NCBI RefSeq assembly: GCF_000315915.1
Contig: NC_020185.1
Span: 1,364,001-1,428,000 of the forward strand
DNA: 64,000 nucleotides
Source: Henningerozyma blattae CBS 6284
Lineage: Eukaryota > Ascomycota > Saccharomycetes > Saccharomycetales > Saccharomycetaceae
Direction of reading: 5' to 3'
Under the pieces are notes generated by a model that saw only the letters and a program-made list of their open reading frames with translations, made no database searches and had not been told where the DNA came from. Below, piece by piece: positions 10,381 through 18,877 of this stretch; positions within the stretch are counted from its first letter, which is position 1; every line of letters begins with the position of its first letter. Both the position numbers and the translations under genes were made by a program.

Positions 10381-10405
10381 CTCCGTCTCCGCTTCCGCCT
10401 CCGCC
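10381..10405. promoter_or_regulatory. Four-unit TCCG/CGGA array with 6-bp period
   Basis: TCCG occurs at 10382, 10388, 10394 and 10400, exactly every 6 bp; the other strand reads CGGA four times. CGG triplets are the half sites of Zn2Cys6 regulators such as the Pdr, Stb5 and War1 families. The array lies about 255 bp upstream of the copy 2 ATG and stands out from the AT-rich surroundings. I do not recognise a known factor with this spacing. Confidence 0.4.
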
Positions 10406-10451
10406 ATTTCAAAGAAAGACGGCGCTAGCATGACACATGGTCAGCAATCAA

Positions 10452-13400
10452 TCAACCTCGATGCTTACTCTTATTGCTTATTATTCTCTTCAGTGCCAGT
10501 GGAATATCAGAAATCATGTTGGCGTCATCTTCGTAGTCGTCGTCTGTTACGTCATCCATGTATTCTGTAGTTTTCCTTCTTAATAGTGTGGCTAATGGCA
10601 TAGAAGTATCGTCGTTGAAAGTACCAATGGAAAACGCCCTCTTACGGTAAGAACTTTGCACGTTTTGCTGAGCCTCTTGTAATTTTATTGTTGGTATACG
10701 TTCCAAATTATGAAGGAATTGGTTACCATTACCAAGTTCCAAATCAGAATCATCACCCACATACTGTTGAGGTTGTTCTGGTAAGCTGTCCAGTGTCTCA
10801 AAAGAATTTTCTTCATCACTAGAGGCTAATGTATCTGACACAATCCCTTCAGGGGTCTGTCCAAAAACAGGTGTGGGCTCATGCGAAACGCTATCATCTG
10901 TAGTGTTATTATTACTGTTATTCTGTTGGTTATAGAGGAAAGTATCAAAATCTTGGACGGCTTCTGCGGCCCATTCTTCATATAAGGGCCTTGATAAAAA
11001 TCCATATTTAAATGCATTAACACCAACTAGAATACGAGTTAGCTTAACTAGTTCTTCAATATAGGCAATAATCTCTTCTAGCGCAGAACTTGTTGCATTC
11101 CAACTTAGGAATCGTTCTTTCAAATAAAATTCATGCGCTGTTTCAAATTGTTTTCCTTGTCTTAATTTTTTGGAAGAAGTAGTAATAATAATATCTTCAT
11201 CTTCATTACCATCAGAAAGGTATGTCTCTTCATTGTAAATAGATTTGCTACTCATCCTTCTCTTGTTAGCGGTGTTATTTATTGCATTAATTTCTTTACG
11301 ATACCTATGGCTCAAGATTTGACGAACAGAGTTAACCAACCTTCTGTGCTTTATTCTTGCACTAGGTAAATATTGAGGCAATGGAGTCTTATTAATAAAT
11401 GCTTCTTGAAGACATCTCAATATACAAGAAATACTTGCAACGACTTCCCTTCTATATGGATGTACCAGATCATTTAATTCTTCGATAATTGCACTACCAA
11501 TGTTTGCTCTCAATAACGCAATATTATCCATTCGATCGATAATTTGCCCCAATATAAAGATAATTTGAGTAAAAACATTTTCAATCGACGTATACTCACC
11601 TTTAATACGAGGTTCTTGTCTTGCTAACTTTTTGTAAGTAGAAGCTCTCCCTAATGCAGCTTTAGCACTTTGAGATACTTTTAAATAATTATCAAGACCA
11701 ATATCAGTTAAGCTTTCACTCAAATTTTGACCTTCTAATGCTGTGGCATGTATTAATTCCATTTCCGCTACACATCCACAAACATAGGATATTTCTGTGT
11801 TTAGCATATCCCTAGCTTTTAAAGGAAAAAATAGATATTGTACAGCTAAACCAATACCACCACCATAACCAATAGCCAAACATCTCTTGGCAAAATTCAA
11901 AAGAATCCCACCTGGAACATTAGATGGTAAAATTGCAGCTAGCATCACCACATAAATACTAATAATTTGAATAATTGCTGCTTTAACATAAGGCGTACCC
12001 AAGAAAAAATAAAACCCTGGTGCTGAGCCGAAACAAGTGATTATAGTTTCTAAGTACGGATTTGTTTGATTAACACCAGCAACATATGATAAATATGCCC
12101 ACGCAGAACCAATTAGAACACCAGCCCCACGTAAGAAAAATACCCACAATGTATCACCAATTGAAGGTTCCATTGATAATATACAAACGAAACCCATCCA
12201 TGTACCACGATAATTTCTGTACCAGGATCTGTATTTTGGTGTAAATATTGGGAATGAACATACCATCAAAGCGATAACCACTTGAAAACCAAATCTAAAA
12301 TGAAATTTTGATCTCATACAGAAATCTCTTACTGAAATTGTCATTTTGGAGAAAATAGTTAATTCGCTAATGTATTCTTTATCTTTATAAAACCGATGGG
12401 ATTTTTTATTAGTTAGATCAAAAGTAGTGATATCAGCTTCATTCTCTTTGGAAGTATCTTGACTTTTGCTAGGTTGTAAATCTTCACCTTTCATATTTTT
12501 TACAGCTTGAATTTCTTCAAATGGCATTCTATTTACAAAAGTAGAATTAGCAGTAAAACTTTCTCCTACAACACCTCTCAATGCTTCACTTTCTGTAACA
12601 GTATTCCCACTAGAATATGATTTAAATAGCCACATCTTAAATGTTGTGAAATTTCTCATAAAATGAATCCAAATTTTTTTCCCACGAATCCACCCTTTAG
12701 CTTCTTGTCTTTTTCTAATTGAAGATAATTCATTAATTGTCCTCAGAATAATTAAAACAGATTCGATAGTTTGTTTAAAATTAATCAAAAATGATGAGAA
12801 TAAAAACATTTCATCTTCAGGCTTTAAGAAATCCAAACCTAATTCAGTTAAATCTTCCCTAAATACTGTGCCATATTCTAACAATGCATCTTCTAATCTT
12901 CGAATTGATTCATTTAAATCTATTTCATCTCTAACTTGAGTTTTATTCCTAAAAGTTTTAAAATTCCCATTTTTAAACATAGAACATGATCTAACTTTCT
13001 TTAGGTTAACATCATACACATAAGCTAAAGTTAATTTAGCATCATAAATACATTCACTTAATATAGTATGTATTTCTACTATAGAAGGACGAACTTTATC
13101 AAGAATGGTTAATAATTTTTTTACATCTGCATACTCAATTTCTTGATTAATTTTCATATCCATACTAAAGTCCGATTCGGTCTTATCTTTATTATTATTA
13201 TTATAAGTATCATTATTATTCAAATCATCAGAAATCTTATTTTTATTCAATAGCGTAAATTTCAATTGACAAGCATCAACAAGACCATTAACATAAACTG
13301 ATAAAGGTCTAATGTTTTCAATAACATTTTCTAATTTTTCTGGAGACACATATGAATAAGAAATTTCATATAAAGATTCATGGAACACTAGCCCACAGTT

Positions 13401-14105
13401 TGAAACTTTTTTAGAAATTGCAGATCTCATAGTATTCAATTTTCCCAGTGAGTTAGGCAGTTTATTATAAAGTGTACCTCTTAGATCTTCATTCTCCACA
13501 GAAACAAAAAAATTTGTTGAATGATCAATTAATTTATGGAAATGATTTAATGTATCAACGATGGAATTCCCCAAATATGTACTACCAAATTCAGGAAATA
13601 TCGTTAAATTGAAAAAGATACTTAATGCGATCCCAAAATAAAACGGGGTAGCAAATGAATTTGCAATAGTGGCGTTTGACTGAGTCAAAGGGGCCATAAA
13701 GACGAAATGCACTACTAAGAAAAAGGGGAACACGATACCAAAATACAAATGGTTAACAGATCTCATCCAGCCATGGATGAACAGCATGATTACTTCAAAC
13801 ATCGCCATTATACCCAAAGCAGATTGGTATCTGATGAAATGTTGTTTATAAATTTCTGCTTCTGTCATAGTTTTCCAATAAGATCCCAAACATTGTTGGC
13901 CCAAGAATCTACCAAAGATTGACCATGCTAAACCAAATATCAACCCTGTTATACAATATAGAGTGCCATGCATAGTACCACTCACACGTCTACCTGGATG
14001 AACAATAACTGAAATCAACGGCAACATACCAGGCTCCGTACCTAATCTGTTTCTTACAATGGGTATTAAACAAAAATAAATGCCATAGTGGAATTTATTG
14101 TACAT
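10452..14105 (-). CDS. BRE4-like membrane protein, tandem copy 3 (5' frameshift)
   Basis: 1217 residues if read from the ATG at 14103-14105. This start gives an N-terminus (MYNKFHYGIYF) unlike the family and loses the first conserved stretch. The missing stretch is encoded just upstream in another frame (14066-14206; see the separate entry), so the ancestral gene began at 14206. From VRNRLGTEPGML onward the frame matches copies 1 and 2 throughout: VIVHPGRRVSG, a first membrane block, FRFGFQ, CILSMEPSIGDT, a second membrane block and the tail DIPLALKRIISNKSK. About 1200 intact codons after the break argue for a very recent mutation, a sequencing error in a homopolymer, or continued use of the shorter frame. 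No other lesion was found. Confidence 0.7.
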   Translation of the reverse strand: MYNKFHYGIYFCLIPIVRNRLGTEPGMLPLISVIVHPGRRVSGTMHGTLYCITGLIFGLAWSIFGRFLGQQCLGSYWKTMTEAEIYKQHFIRYQSALGIMAMFEVIMLFIHGWMRSVNHLYFGIVFPFFLVVHFVFMAPLTQSNATIANSFATPFYFGIALSIFFNLTIFPEFGSTYLGNSIVDTLNHFHKLIDHSTNFFVSVENEDLRGTLYNKLPNSLGKLNTMRSAISKKVSNCGLVFHESLYEISYSYVSPEKLENVIENIRPLSVYVNGLVDACQLKFTLLNKNKISDDLNNNDTYNNNNKDKTESDFSMDMKINQEIEYADVKKLLTILDKVRPSIVEIHTILSECIYDAKLTLAYVYDVNLKKVRSCSMFKNGNFKTFRNKTQVRDEIDLNESIRRLEDALLEYGTVFREDLTELGLDFLKPEDEMFLFSSFLINFKQTIESVLIILRTINELSSIRKRQEAKGWIRGKKIWIHFMRNFTTFKMWLFKSYSSGNTVTESEALRGVVGESFTANSTFVNRMPFEEIQAVKNMKGEDLQPSKSQDTSKENEADITTFDLTNKKSHRFYKDKEYISELTIFSKMTISVRDFCMRSKFHFRFGFQVVIALMVCSFPIFTPKYRSWYRNYRGTWMGFVCILSMEPSIGDTLWVFFLRGAGVLIGSAWAYLSYVAGVNQTNPYLETIITCFGSAPGFYFFLGTPYVKAAIIQIISIYVVMLAAILPSNVPGGILLNFAKRCLAIGYGGGIGLAVQYLFFPLKARDMLNTEISYVCGCVAEMELIHATALEGQNLSESLTDIGLDNYLKVSQSAKAALGRASTYKKLARQEPRIKGEYTSIENVFTQIIFILGQIIDRMDNIALLRANIGSAIIEELNDLVHPYRREVVASISCILRCLQEAFINKTPLPQYLPSARIKHRRLVNSVRQILSHRYRKEINAINNTANKRRMSSKSIYNEETYLSDGNEDEDIIITTSSKKLRQGKQFETAHEFYLKERFLSWNATSSALEEIIAYIEELVKLTRILVGVNAFKYGFLSRPLYEEWAAEAVQDFDTFLYNQQNNSNNNTTDDSVSHEPTPVFGQTPEGIVSDTLASSDEENSFETLDSLPEQPQQYVGDDSDLELGNGNQFLHNLERIPTIKLQEAQQNVQSSYRKRAFSIGTFNDDTSMPLATLLRRKTTEYMDDVTDDDYEDDANMISDIPLALKRIISNKSKHRG

Positions 14106-14206
14106 TTGAAAATTCTTTGGGCCAGGATTCGGTCACAGGGGAATGTCTTTCTCCACCATCTTATGATTTTAATGATAGAAGAATCGGGAGTAGAATAATC
14201 TGCCAT
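14066..14206 (-). pseudogene. Frameshifted 5' end of BRE4-like copy 3
   Basis: An ATG at 14204-14206 opens 46 codons starting MADYSTPDSS and ending in AFIFV before a TAA at 14066-14068. The segment FPCDRILAQRIFKCTINSTMAFIF is clearly homologous to the N-termini of copies 1 and 2, and the family sequence continues without a gap in the frame of 10452-14105. The switch falls at a run of five A (plus strand 14072-14076). One extra base there would join the frames, so a single-base loss from A6 is the simplest explanation. Confidence 0.8.
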
Positions 14207-14407
14207 CTTTACAGACTATTTTCTTAATATATGCTAAGTAACCTATACCTCTCCTATATTTATTTAGAAGAAATAATAACTGGTTGGGCGCTAAATATAG
14301 ATAAATATAGATCTTATTTGTATGTAGATCTGAAATTCTCTTTAGAGAATGACGCCAGATCTTCCTTAAATTCTCCAGATTTAAATACCCATTTAAGGTG
14401 ATCGGGC

Positions 14408-14414
14408 TGAGTCA
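14408..14414. promoter_or_regulatory. Gcn4/AP-1 site before BRE4-like copy 3
   Basis: TGAGTCA, the exact Gcn4 consensus, about 200 bp upstream of the ancestral start of copy 3. A single short site; function is inferred. Confidence 0.35.
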
Positions 14415-14426
14415 ACACGCGCTAAG

Positions 14427-14438
14427 AAAATGGCGGGG
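14427..14438 (+). promoter_or_regulatory. Mig1-type site before BRE4-like copy 3
   Basis: AAAATGGCGGGG fits the Mig1 consensus (A/T-rich flank, then SYGGGG). It lies next to the TGAGTCA site, suggesting nutrient-responsive control of copy 3. Not shared in obvious form by the promoters of copies 1 and 2. Confidence 0.3.
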
Positions 14439-14862
14439 TAATGTTAATCACCCTTATATATGAAAGAAACATGACTATTAAGAGTCAAATGATCAAATAA
14501 ATAGGATGTTTATGAATTGATGAAGTCTTATGAGAGAGTATATATTTCTATAGAAAACAATAAGAAAAAAAAAGAAATAAGTGAAAGTACATTGATATAC
14601 GTCATTTAAATAAAACATATAAATATGGATTCTTGTAAATTTCTAGTAATCAAAGTATAAAGAGTAGTTAATATCATAATTTCTCCTTTTAAAGGATGCC
14701 TAATGTATTGCCATGAAAAAAGAAAGAACATTTGGTGATGTGAGGATAAAACAAGGAAAAAAATAAATCTATAATGTACAAGATAGTGCGGTGAAGAAAG
14801 GAGAATGAAAAACAACAACACAATAATCAAAGATCAAAGTTATTATTGAGAATAAATTCTCT

Positions 14863-15903
14863 TTAAGTGATGCTAGCGTAATCAACAGGGTATCTGATTT
14901 CGTCATTAGAACCTTTCAAATCCCATTCACTTAACCCTATCACGGATCCAAATTTGTTAAATCTTCCAAATTGTCTTTCTCTAATGGTATCACATTGTTT
15001 ACCCAAATCAGCCCAGTATACTTTATGGTTATATTTGAAATCCAACTTCCCGCCATACATGGCTTCCAATTGAGTCAATTCAACATGTTTTTCAAAAGGT
15101 TCATCGAAAATAGCCTTTTCTCTTGTACGTGGATCTAAAAATGGATATGACATCTTTAAGAATGCCCAAACAAACCATGGAATGTTAATCAAAATACATT
15201 TTGCCAATCTTTCTGGGAAGTAATCTTGTAACACCTTGATGCATAATTTTGTGATGGCCAAAGGAGGTGGTTTATCAGAGATGATCCCTGGTTCTTTATA
15301 AGCTTTGAAATCTACTAAAACAGTTATTTGTTCCACACCTTCTGGGGTTAACGCAATAACACATTCCATCATGTAAATTAACTGTTGAACTTGTCTAAAT
15401 GAAGGTTCGGTGTTTTGTCTACCATTTTTCATATAAAACAGTGGTCTTCTGTCCAAATCAAACCCTAACAAGACTTCTTTACCAGTTTCATTTTCAATAG
15501 CCACAGTATCACCTCTCAATGGGTTTTCATCACTATCATAAGTGATTCCAACTTCTCTTCTCCATGCCATCGTTTCTTCCAAATTTTTAATAGCATTTTC
15601 CTCATGCCATTTAGCAGCTCTAAGAAATCTCAAGATACACTCTCTAGTTAACCAAAATTTCTCTCTGGGACTTAAAGCTCTCCTTTTAGAAGTATCTTTT
15701 GTATTAACAGCCAATTCATATTTCGGATCTGAAAAATATGTCAATAATTTTCTATATGCCTCATCTTGCTCTTTGGTGATTTTGGGCATTGGTTTAGGAC
15801 TACCATATTCCTTTGGTGGTGAAATTATTACTTTTTCACATGAAATCAAATCTTTCTTTTCCACCGCTGGTGAAGCTTCTTTTTTTCTAGAAAACAAACC
15901 CAT
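14863..15903 (-). CDS. PDR17: Sec14-like phosphatidylinositol transfer protein
   Basis: 346 residues, matching the length of the S. cerevisiae Pdr16/Pdr17 pair (about 350). These Sec14 homologues bind and transfer phosphatidylinositol, affect phosphatidylserine decarboxylation and sterol balance, and influence azole resistance. Residues about 55-130 form the CRAL-TRIO N-terminal helices (LTRECILRFLRAAKW), and about 140-310 the CRAL-TRIO lipid-binding fold, with GRQNTEPSFRQVQ and ILINIPWFVWAFLKMSYPFLDPRTREK. Neither a signal peptide nor a membrane segment is seen. Pdr17 is preferred over Pdr16 because YIF1 and POL2 follow, as at YNL264C. The promoter has a heat-shock element and a repeated 12-mer. 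The start is the only in-frame ATG that gives the basic MGLFSRKK terminus. Confidence 0.88.
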   Translation of the reverse strand: MGLFSRKKEASPAVEKKDLISCEKVIISPPKEYGSPKPMPKITKEQDEAYRKLLTYFSDPKYELAVNTKDTSKRRALSPREKFWLTRECILRFLRAAKWHEENAIKNLEETMAWRREVGITYDSDENPLRGDTVAIENETGKEVLLGFDLDRRPLFYMKNGRQNTEPSFRQVQQLIYMMECVIALTPEGVEQITVLVDFKAYKEPGIISDKPPPLAITKLCIKVLQDYFPERLAKCILINIPWFVWAFLKMSYPFLDPRTREKAIFDEPFEKHVELTQLEAMYGGKLDFKYNHKVYWADLGKQCDTIRERQFGRFNKFGSVIGLSEWDLKGSNDEIRYPVDYASIT

Positions 15904-16050
15904 ACCTTATCCACTTCAGTATTATCTTATATGAGATGGCAATTGAACCTCTCTAGATAGTTTTCTTAATCGATAATAAATTTTTTGTTTTCTTTTTATT
16001 TTTGCATGTTCAAATGAAAAAAAGCAAACGTGATGATTGATGTCTTTGAA

Positions 16051-16063
16051 GAACCTTCCGGAA
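16051..16063. promoter_or_regulatory. Heat-shock element, three units, before PDR17
   Basis: GAAccTTCcgGAA: three alternating nGAAn units with exact spacing, the minimal canonical Hsf1 site, 148 bp upstream of the PDR17 ATG. Confidence 0.5.
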
Positions 16064-16125
16064 ACTAGACTATGCTGGCTGTCAAAGATTCCAGGCAAGG
16101 CTAGTAAACAATATTCTAACTGTAG

Positions 16126-16243
16126 CCCACAGAATATGTCTTACAACTTTGTCAGCATTTGTCAACATCGCTGCACGAAAATTTCAGATTCTACTTGTTA
16201 TTTTCTGTAGTTGGTGTTTTCCTAGTCCGGCCCCACAGAATAT
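16126..16243. repeat. Direct repeat of CCCACAGAATAT in PDR17 promoter
   Basis: The 12-mer CCCACAGAATAT occurs exactly at 16126-16137 and 16232-16243, 106 bp apart, both upstream of PDR17. The flanks differ, so it looks like a repeated binding site rather than a larger duplication. I do not recognise the factor. Confidence 0.55.
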
Positions 16244-16365
16244 TCGCAGGCCTCTTCCGTTACTCGTTTATTGCAGGCAAAATGCCTATAAGCTATACGA
16301 CAAGACTTTTATTTTTTTTTTATTGCATGTGAAATAATAGAAAGAATTTCCAAGGTTCAATTCTT

Positions 16366-17304
16366 CTAGTCGTCAAGAATGTGGATAGTGGTAGAAGATG
16401 AGAAAGTTGTCTTGGATAATTGATCTAGAATGGATCTGTTTAGTTTATCAGAATCTTTAGGTATTTTAATGTTATGATAAAATGAAACAGGGATCAAGGG
16501 AGAGATATTGACAATAAGTGGTGACTGTATGCTATTGCTTTCCCAGAGTTGAAATACTTTTTTAGAATCTGCCGTTTTTTGGAATACAGCATATGCCACA
16601 ATTGTATCATCGTTTTGGAAATTATTTCTAGATGAATAGTACAATTCTTCAAATTGTAACCCAAGGGAGTTTTCGAGATATGATTGTAATTGATCCTTCT
16701 TGGATATTTGTAAATCTAATCCTAGATGACCCAGTTCTGAATGAGGTAAATTTTCTACTTCGATCCTTAAAGTATTAACATCATTATTTAACGCTACATC
16801 TTTCCATTCCGGCTTAATATTTGGTTTTGATACTCGATTAAGATTTCTCCAATCTCCGTATGGCATTTTAAATTGCTTCAATTTTCGAAGAGATTCACCA
16901 TATTCTTGAATTTTTCCTAGATCTCGTGAATAATTGTCATTTCTATTGATCAAATTTTTTTGTTTTTCAGTAACTTCTTGAGTGGTCAGTTTTTCCATCA
17001 AAATTTTTCTTTCACTACTGACATCATCATTTCTGCGTTGGATTAACAGATAACTATTTAACCATTTATCATATTCTGTTTTCAATTGATTATTTGTTAA
17101 TATGTTAAGTGCAATTGTGATTTTATGAAACTTCTCTACTAATGTAAGATCATTGGGGGTTTTATCAGGATGATATTTTAATGCTAAACTTCTATATCTT
17201 TTCTTTATTTCATTAGAAGTTATTGTGGAATTATTATTGTGGAATCCTAAAATATCATAAAGATTTACTTTATTCTCTATAATTTGTTGTAACTCCTTAG
17301 ACAT
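16366..17304 (-). CDS. CWC23: Spliceosome-associated J protein Cwc23
   Basis: 312 residues from the ATG at 17302-17304; the frame extends upstream to 17373, but that part is a hydrophobic run without similarity. Cwc23 is an essential J protein that works with Ntr1 and Prp43 in spliceosome disassembly. The J domain spans about residues 12-85 with the HPD motif at 45-47 (KYHPDK). The downstream part includes the Cwc23 signature LRKLKQFKMPYGDWRNLN and a C-terminal RRM-like or Ntr1-binding region (SSRNNFQNDDTIVAYAVF, ISPLIPVSFYHN). S. cerevisiae Cwc23 is 283 residues. In S. cerevisiae the gene is YGL128C, on another chromosome, so its place between PDR17 and YIF1 is a difference in gene order. 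Confidence 0.9.
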   Translation of the reverse strand: MSKELQQIIENKVNLYDILGFHNNNSTITSNEIKKRYRSLALKYHPDKTPNDLTLVEKFHKITIALNILTNNQLKTEYDKWLNSYLLIQRRNDDVSSERKILMEKLTTQEVTEKQKNLINRNDNYSRDLGKIQEYGESLRKLKQFKMPYGDWRNLNRVSKPNIKPEWKDVALNNDVNTLRIEVENLPHSELGHLGLDLQISKKDQLQSYLENSLGLQFEELYYSSRNNFQNDDTIVAYAVFQKTADSKKVFQLWESNSIQSPLIVNISPLIPVSFYHNIKIPKDSDKLNRSILDQLSKTTFSSSTTIHILDD

Positions 17305-17908
17305 AGAAAAAATAATCAATGAGAGCAAGTAAAACAACCACAGAAATTCAATTAATTGAATAAAAAAAAACACAAATAAACTTTATTTAAATGTGATAAA
17401 AGTCACCGAATATATATGTTTGTTATTAAACAACGACGTTTCTGTTACGATTTTTTGTTTTACTACTTTTGTAGGGCAAAAATAAAAATTCTTTTTTTAG
17501 ATTAATCGTACGTAACATTCTTTAACAAAATGTCCTTTTACCGTTGAACGAACGGCTGGAAATAGTTAAATAATAAACGAGGCAAATTATAAAGAAATTT
17601 GATAGGGCATATGTAAGCCAATATAAAACACAGAATGATGATAAAATAAAATAAAATATGGGTAGCATATTTGTAATTAGTTGATATTGAATTTAATATA
17701 TAATAATAGAATGATAGAATTGAATAGTTTATAAAGCTTGACACATTTAAAATAAATAAAAATCATGACAATTAATTATATTAATTATATTAATAATTTT
17801 AAATGACAAATAGAATAGTATATATAATTCTTATTTTTATTGTTATTTTTTTATTTTTAGGTTTGGTTGTTTGTTGTTGTTTTTTTGTCAATTAAGAATC
17901 AAGTGTGC
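17305..17908. other. CWC23 promoter / YIF1 3' flank
   Basis: About 600 bp of AT-rich DNA between two minus-strand genes. The open frame 17538-17744 starts from GTG and is low-complexity. No RNA gene or repeat of note. Confidence 0.45.
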
Positions 17909-18877
17909 TCAAGAAATTAGCCACATTAATACACTTTGCCAGAAAAATCCATATACAAATAAGAAATAATTGCATTTTTTGACAGTCGATTTCTTAACAC
18001 TTGCTAGATCATCACCTGGTGTATTAAATAAATTAAATTTCACAGATCTTAATAAAAATACACCAAATGCAATAAACAGATAAACTTTTAATATAATTGT
18101 TAAATAGAAGGGAGACTTTGGTAAGAATAATACTAATGTCAATGGAACAAATTTATAACCCACATAACAGATCAATTCGGTTAAAATTGTAGTGGGAGAG
18201 TTGGTATTAACTAAAAGGTATAGGCCTAGTTTTAAAATAATTAAATCCAGACAGACAAACGCCAAAGTAGAGGATAATTTATAATATAAATTTTCTGGAT
18301 TAAATGAACCTTGTAAACCTCTTTGAGTATTCCAAACCAAAATGTATGTCACTAAACCCATAATTGGAATGTACATATCTGGTGAATTGACATCATCTCT
18401 TGGTGGTAAAAATGTTAAAGTTCCGGCACTATTAACTTGTGAATCTGGAATACGTTGCCAATTATTCTTGCTGATGAATGGGAATAAAATTAATCTAACT
18501 TTTTGCATAACGTATGATGTGGTGACTTGAAAATAGTGAGATAAAGAAGCTGCATTACCAGCAGCCTTAGACATCGTATCTTGGAATTGTGAGAAATTAT
18601 CCCTACCAATGAAATTAGAAAAAGCTGTTTGACCTAGTTGATAAGCCATGGAAGCTCCAGGGTCTTGGAATGCGCCCATGACTGGATTCATTTGAGGACC
18701 TTGTTGCTGTGATTGTTGCTGGTTCATATATGCCTGTTGTGCTTGTTGTGGTGGGACTTGTGATTGAATATTTGGTTGTTGAAATGGTGAAGTAACGCCT
18801 TGCATATGTTCATTGTGAACAAATCGGTCATTTATATTACCGGTGTTATCACCGTAAGAATATGGATTGTAAGACAT
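17909..18877 (-). CDS. YIF1: Yip1-interacting factor Yif1, ER-Golgi vesicle protein
   Basis: 322 residues; the S. cerevisiae protein has 314. Yif1 is a multi-pass protein of COPII vesicles and Golgi membranes. It forms a complex with Yip1 and Yos1 and binds Rab GTPases, supporting vesicle fusion. A cytosolic N-terminus rich in Gln, Asn and Pro (1-70) is followed by the YIF1 domain, with PGASMAYQLGQTAFSNFIG near 75-92, LPPRDDVNSPDMYIPIMG near 155-172 and about five membrane spans from 165 to the C-terminus. The ending KKCNYFLFVYGFFWQSVLMWLIS is typical. It is divergent from POL2, as in S. cerevisiae (YNL263C/YNL262W). Confidence 0.95.
   Translation of the reverse strand: MSYNPYSYGDNTGNINDRFVHNEHMQGVTSPFQQPNIQSQVPPQQAQQAYMNQQQSQQQGPQMNPVMGAFQDPGASMAYQLGQTAFSNFIGRDNFSQFQDTMSKAAGNAASLSHYFQVTTSYVMQKVRLILFPFISKNNWQRIPDSQVNSAGTLTFLPPRDDVNSPDMYIPIMGLVTYILVWNTQRGLQGSFNPENLYYKLSSTLAFVCLDLIILKLGLYLLVNTNSPTTILTELICYVGYKFVPLTLVLFLPKSPFYLTIILKVYLFIAFGVFLLRSVKFNLFNTPGDDLASVKKSTVKKCNYFLFVYGFFWQSVLMWLIS

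Larger units (their letters stand above)
10127..10451. other. Promoter region of BRE4-like copy 2
   Basis: 325 bp between copies 2 and 3. It is richer in GC than other spacers and contains two ordered motif arrays described separately: a tandem TCCCTAA pair near 10208-10221 and four TCCG units at 10382-10403. Confidence 0.5.
14207..14862. other. Promoter region of BRE4-like copy 3 and 3' flank of PDR17
   Basis: About 650 bp, mostly AT-rich, with a short GC-richer island near 14400-14455 that carries a Gcn4/AP-1 site and a Mig1-type site. No credible coding sequence; the open frame at 14606-14830 lacks an ATG start and is low-complexity. Confidence 0.5.
15904..16365. other. PDR17 promoter region / CWC23 3' flank
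   Basis: 462 bp with no gene. It contains a trimeric heat-shock element and two copies of CCCACAGAATAT, described separately. No exact Pdr1/Pdr3 element (TCCGYGGA) was found. The open frame at 16149-16337 has no ATG start. Confidence 0.5.

Noticed and set aside
14606..14830. 74-codon hydrophobic open frame between copy 3 and PDR17
   Set aside because: Starts from TTG; composition reflects T-rich DNA.
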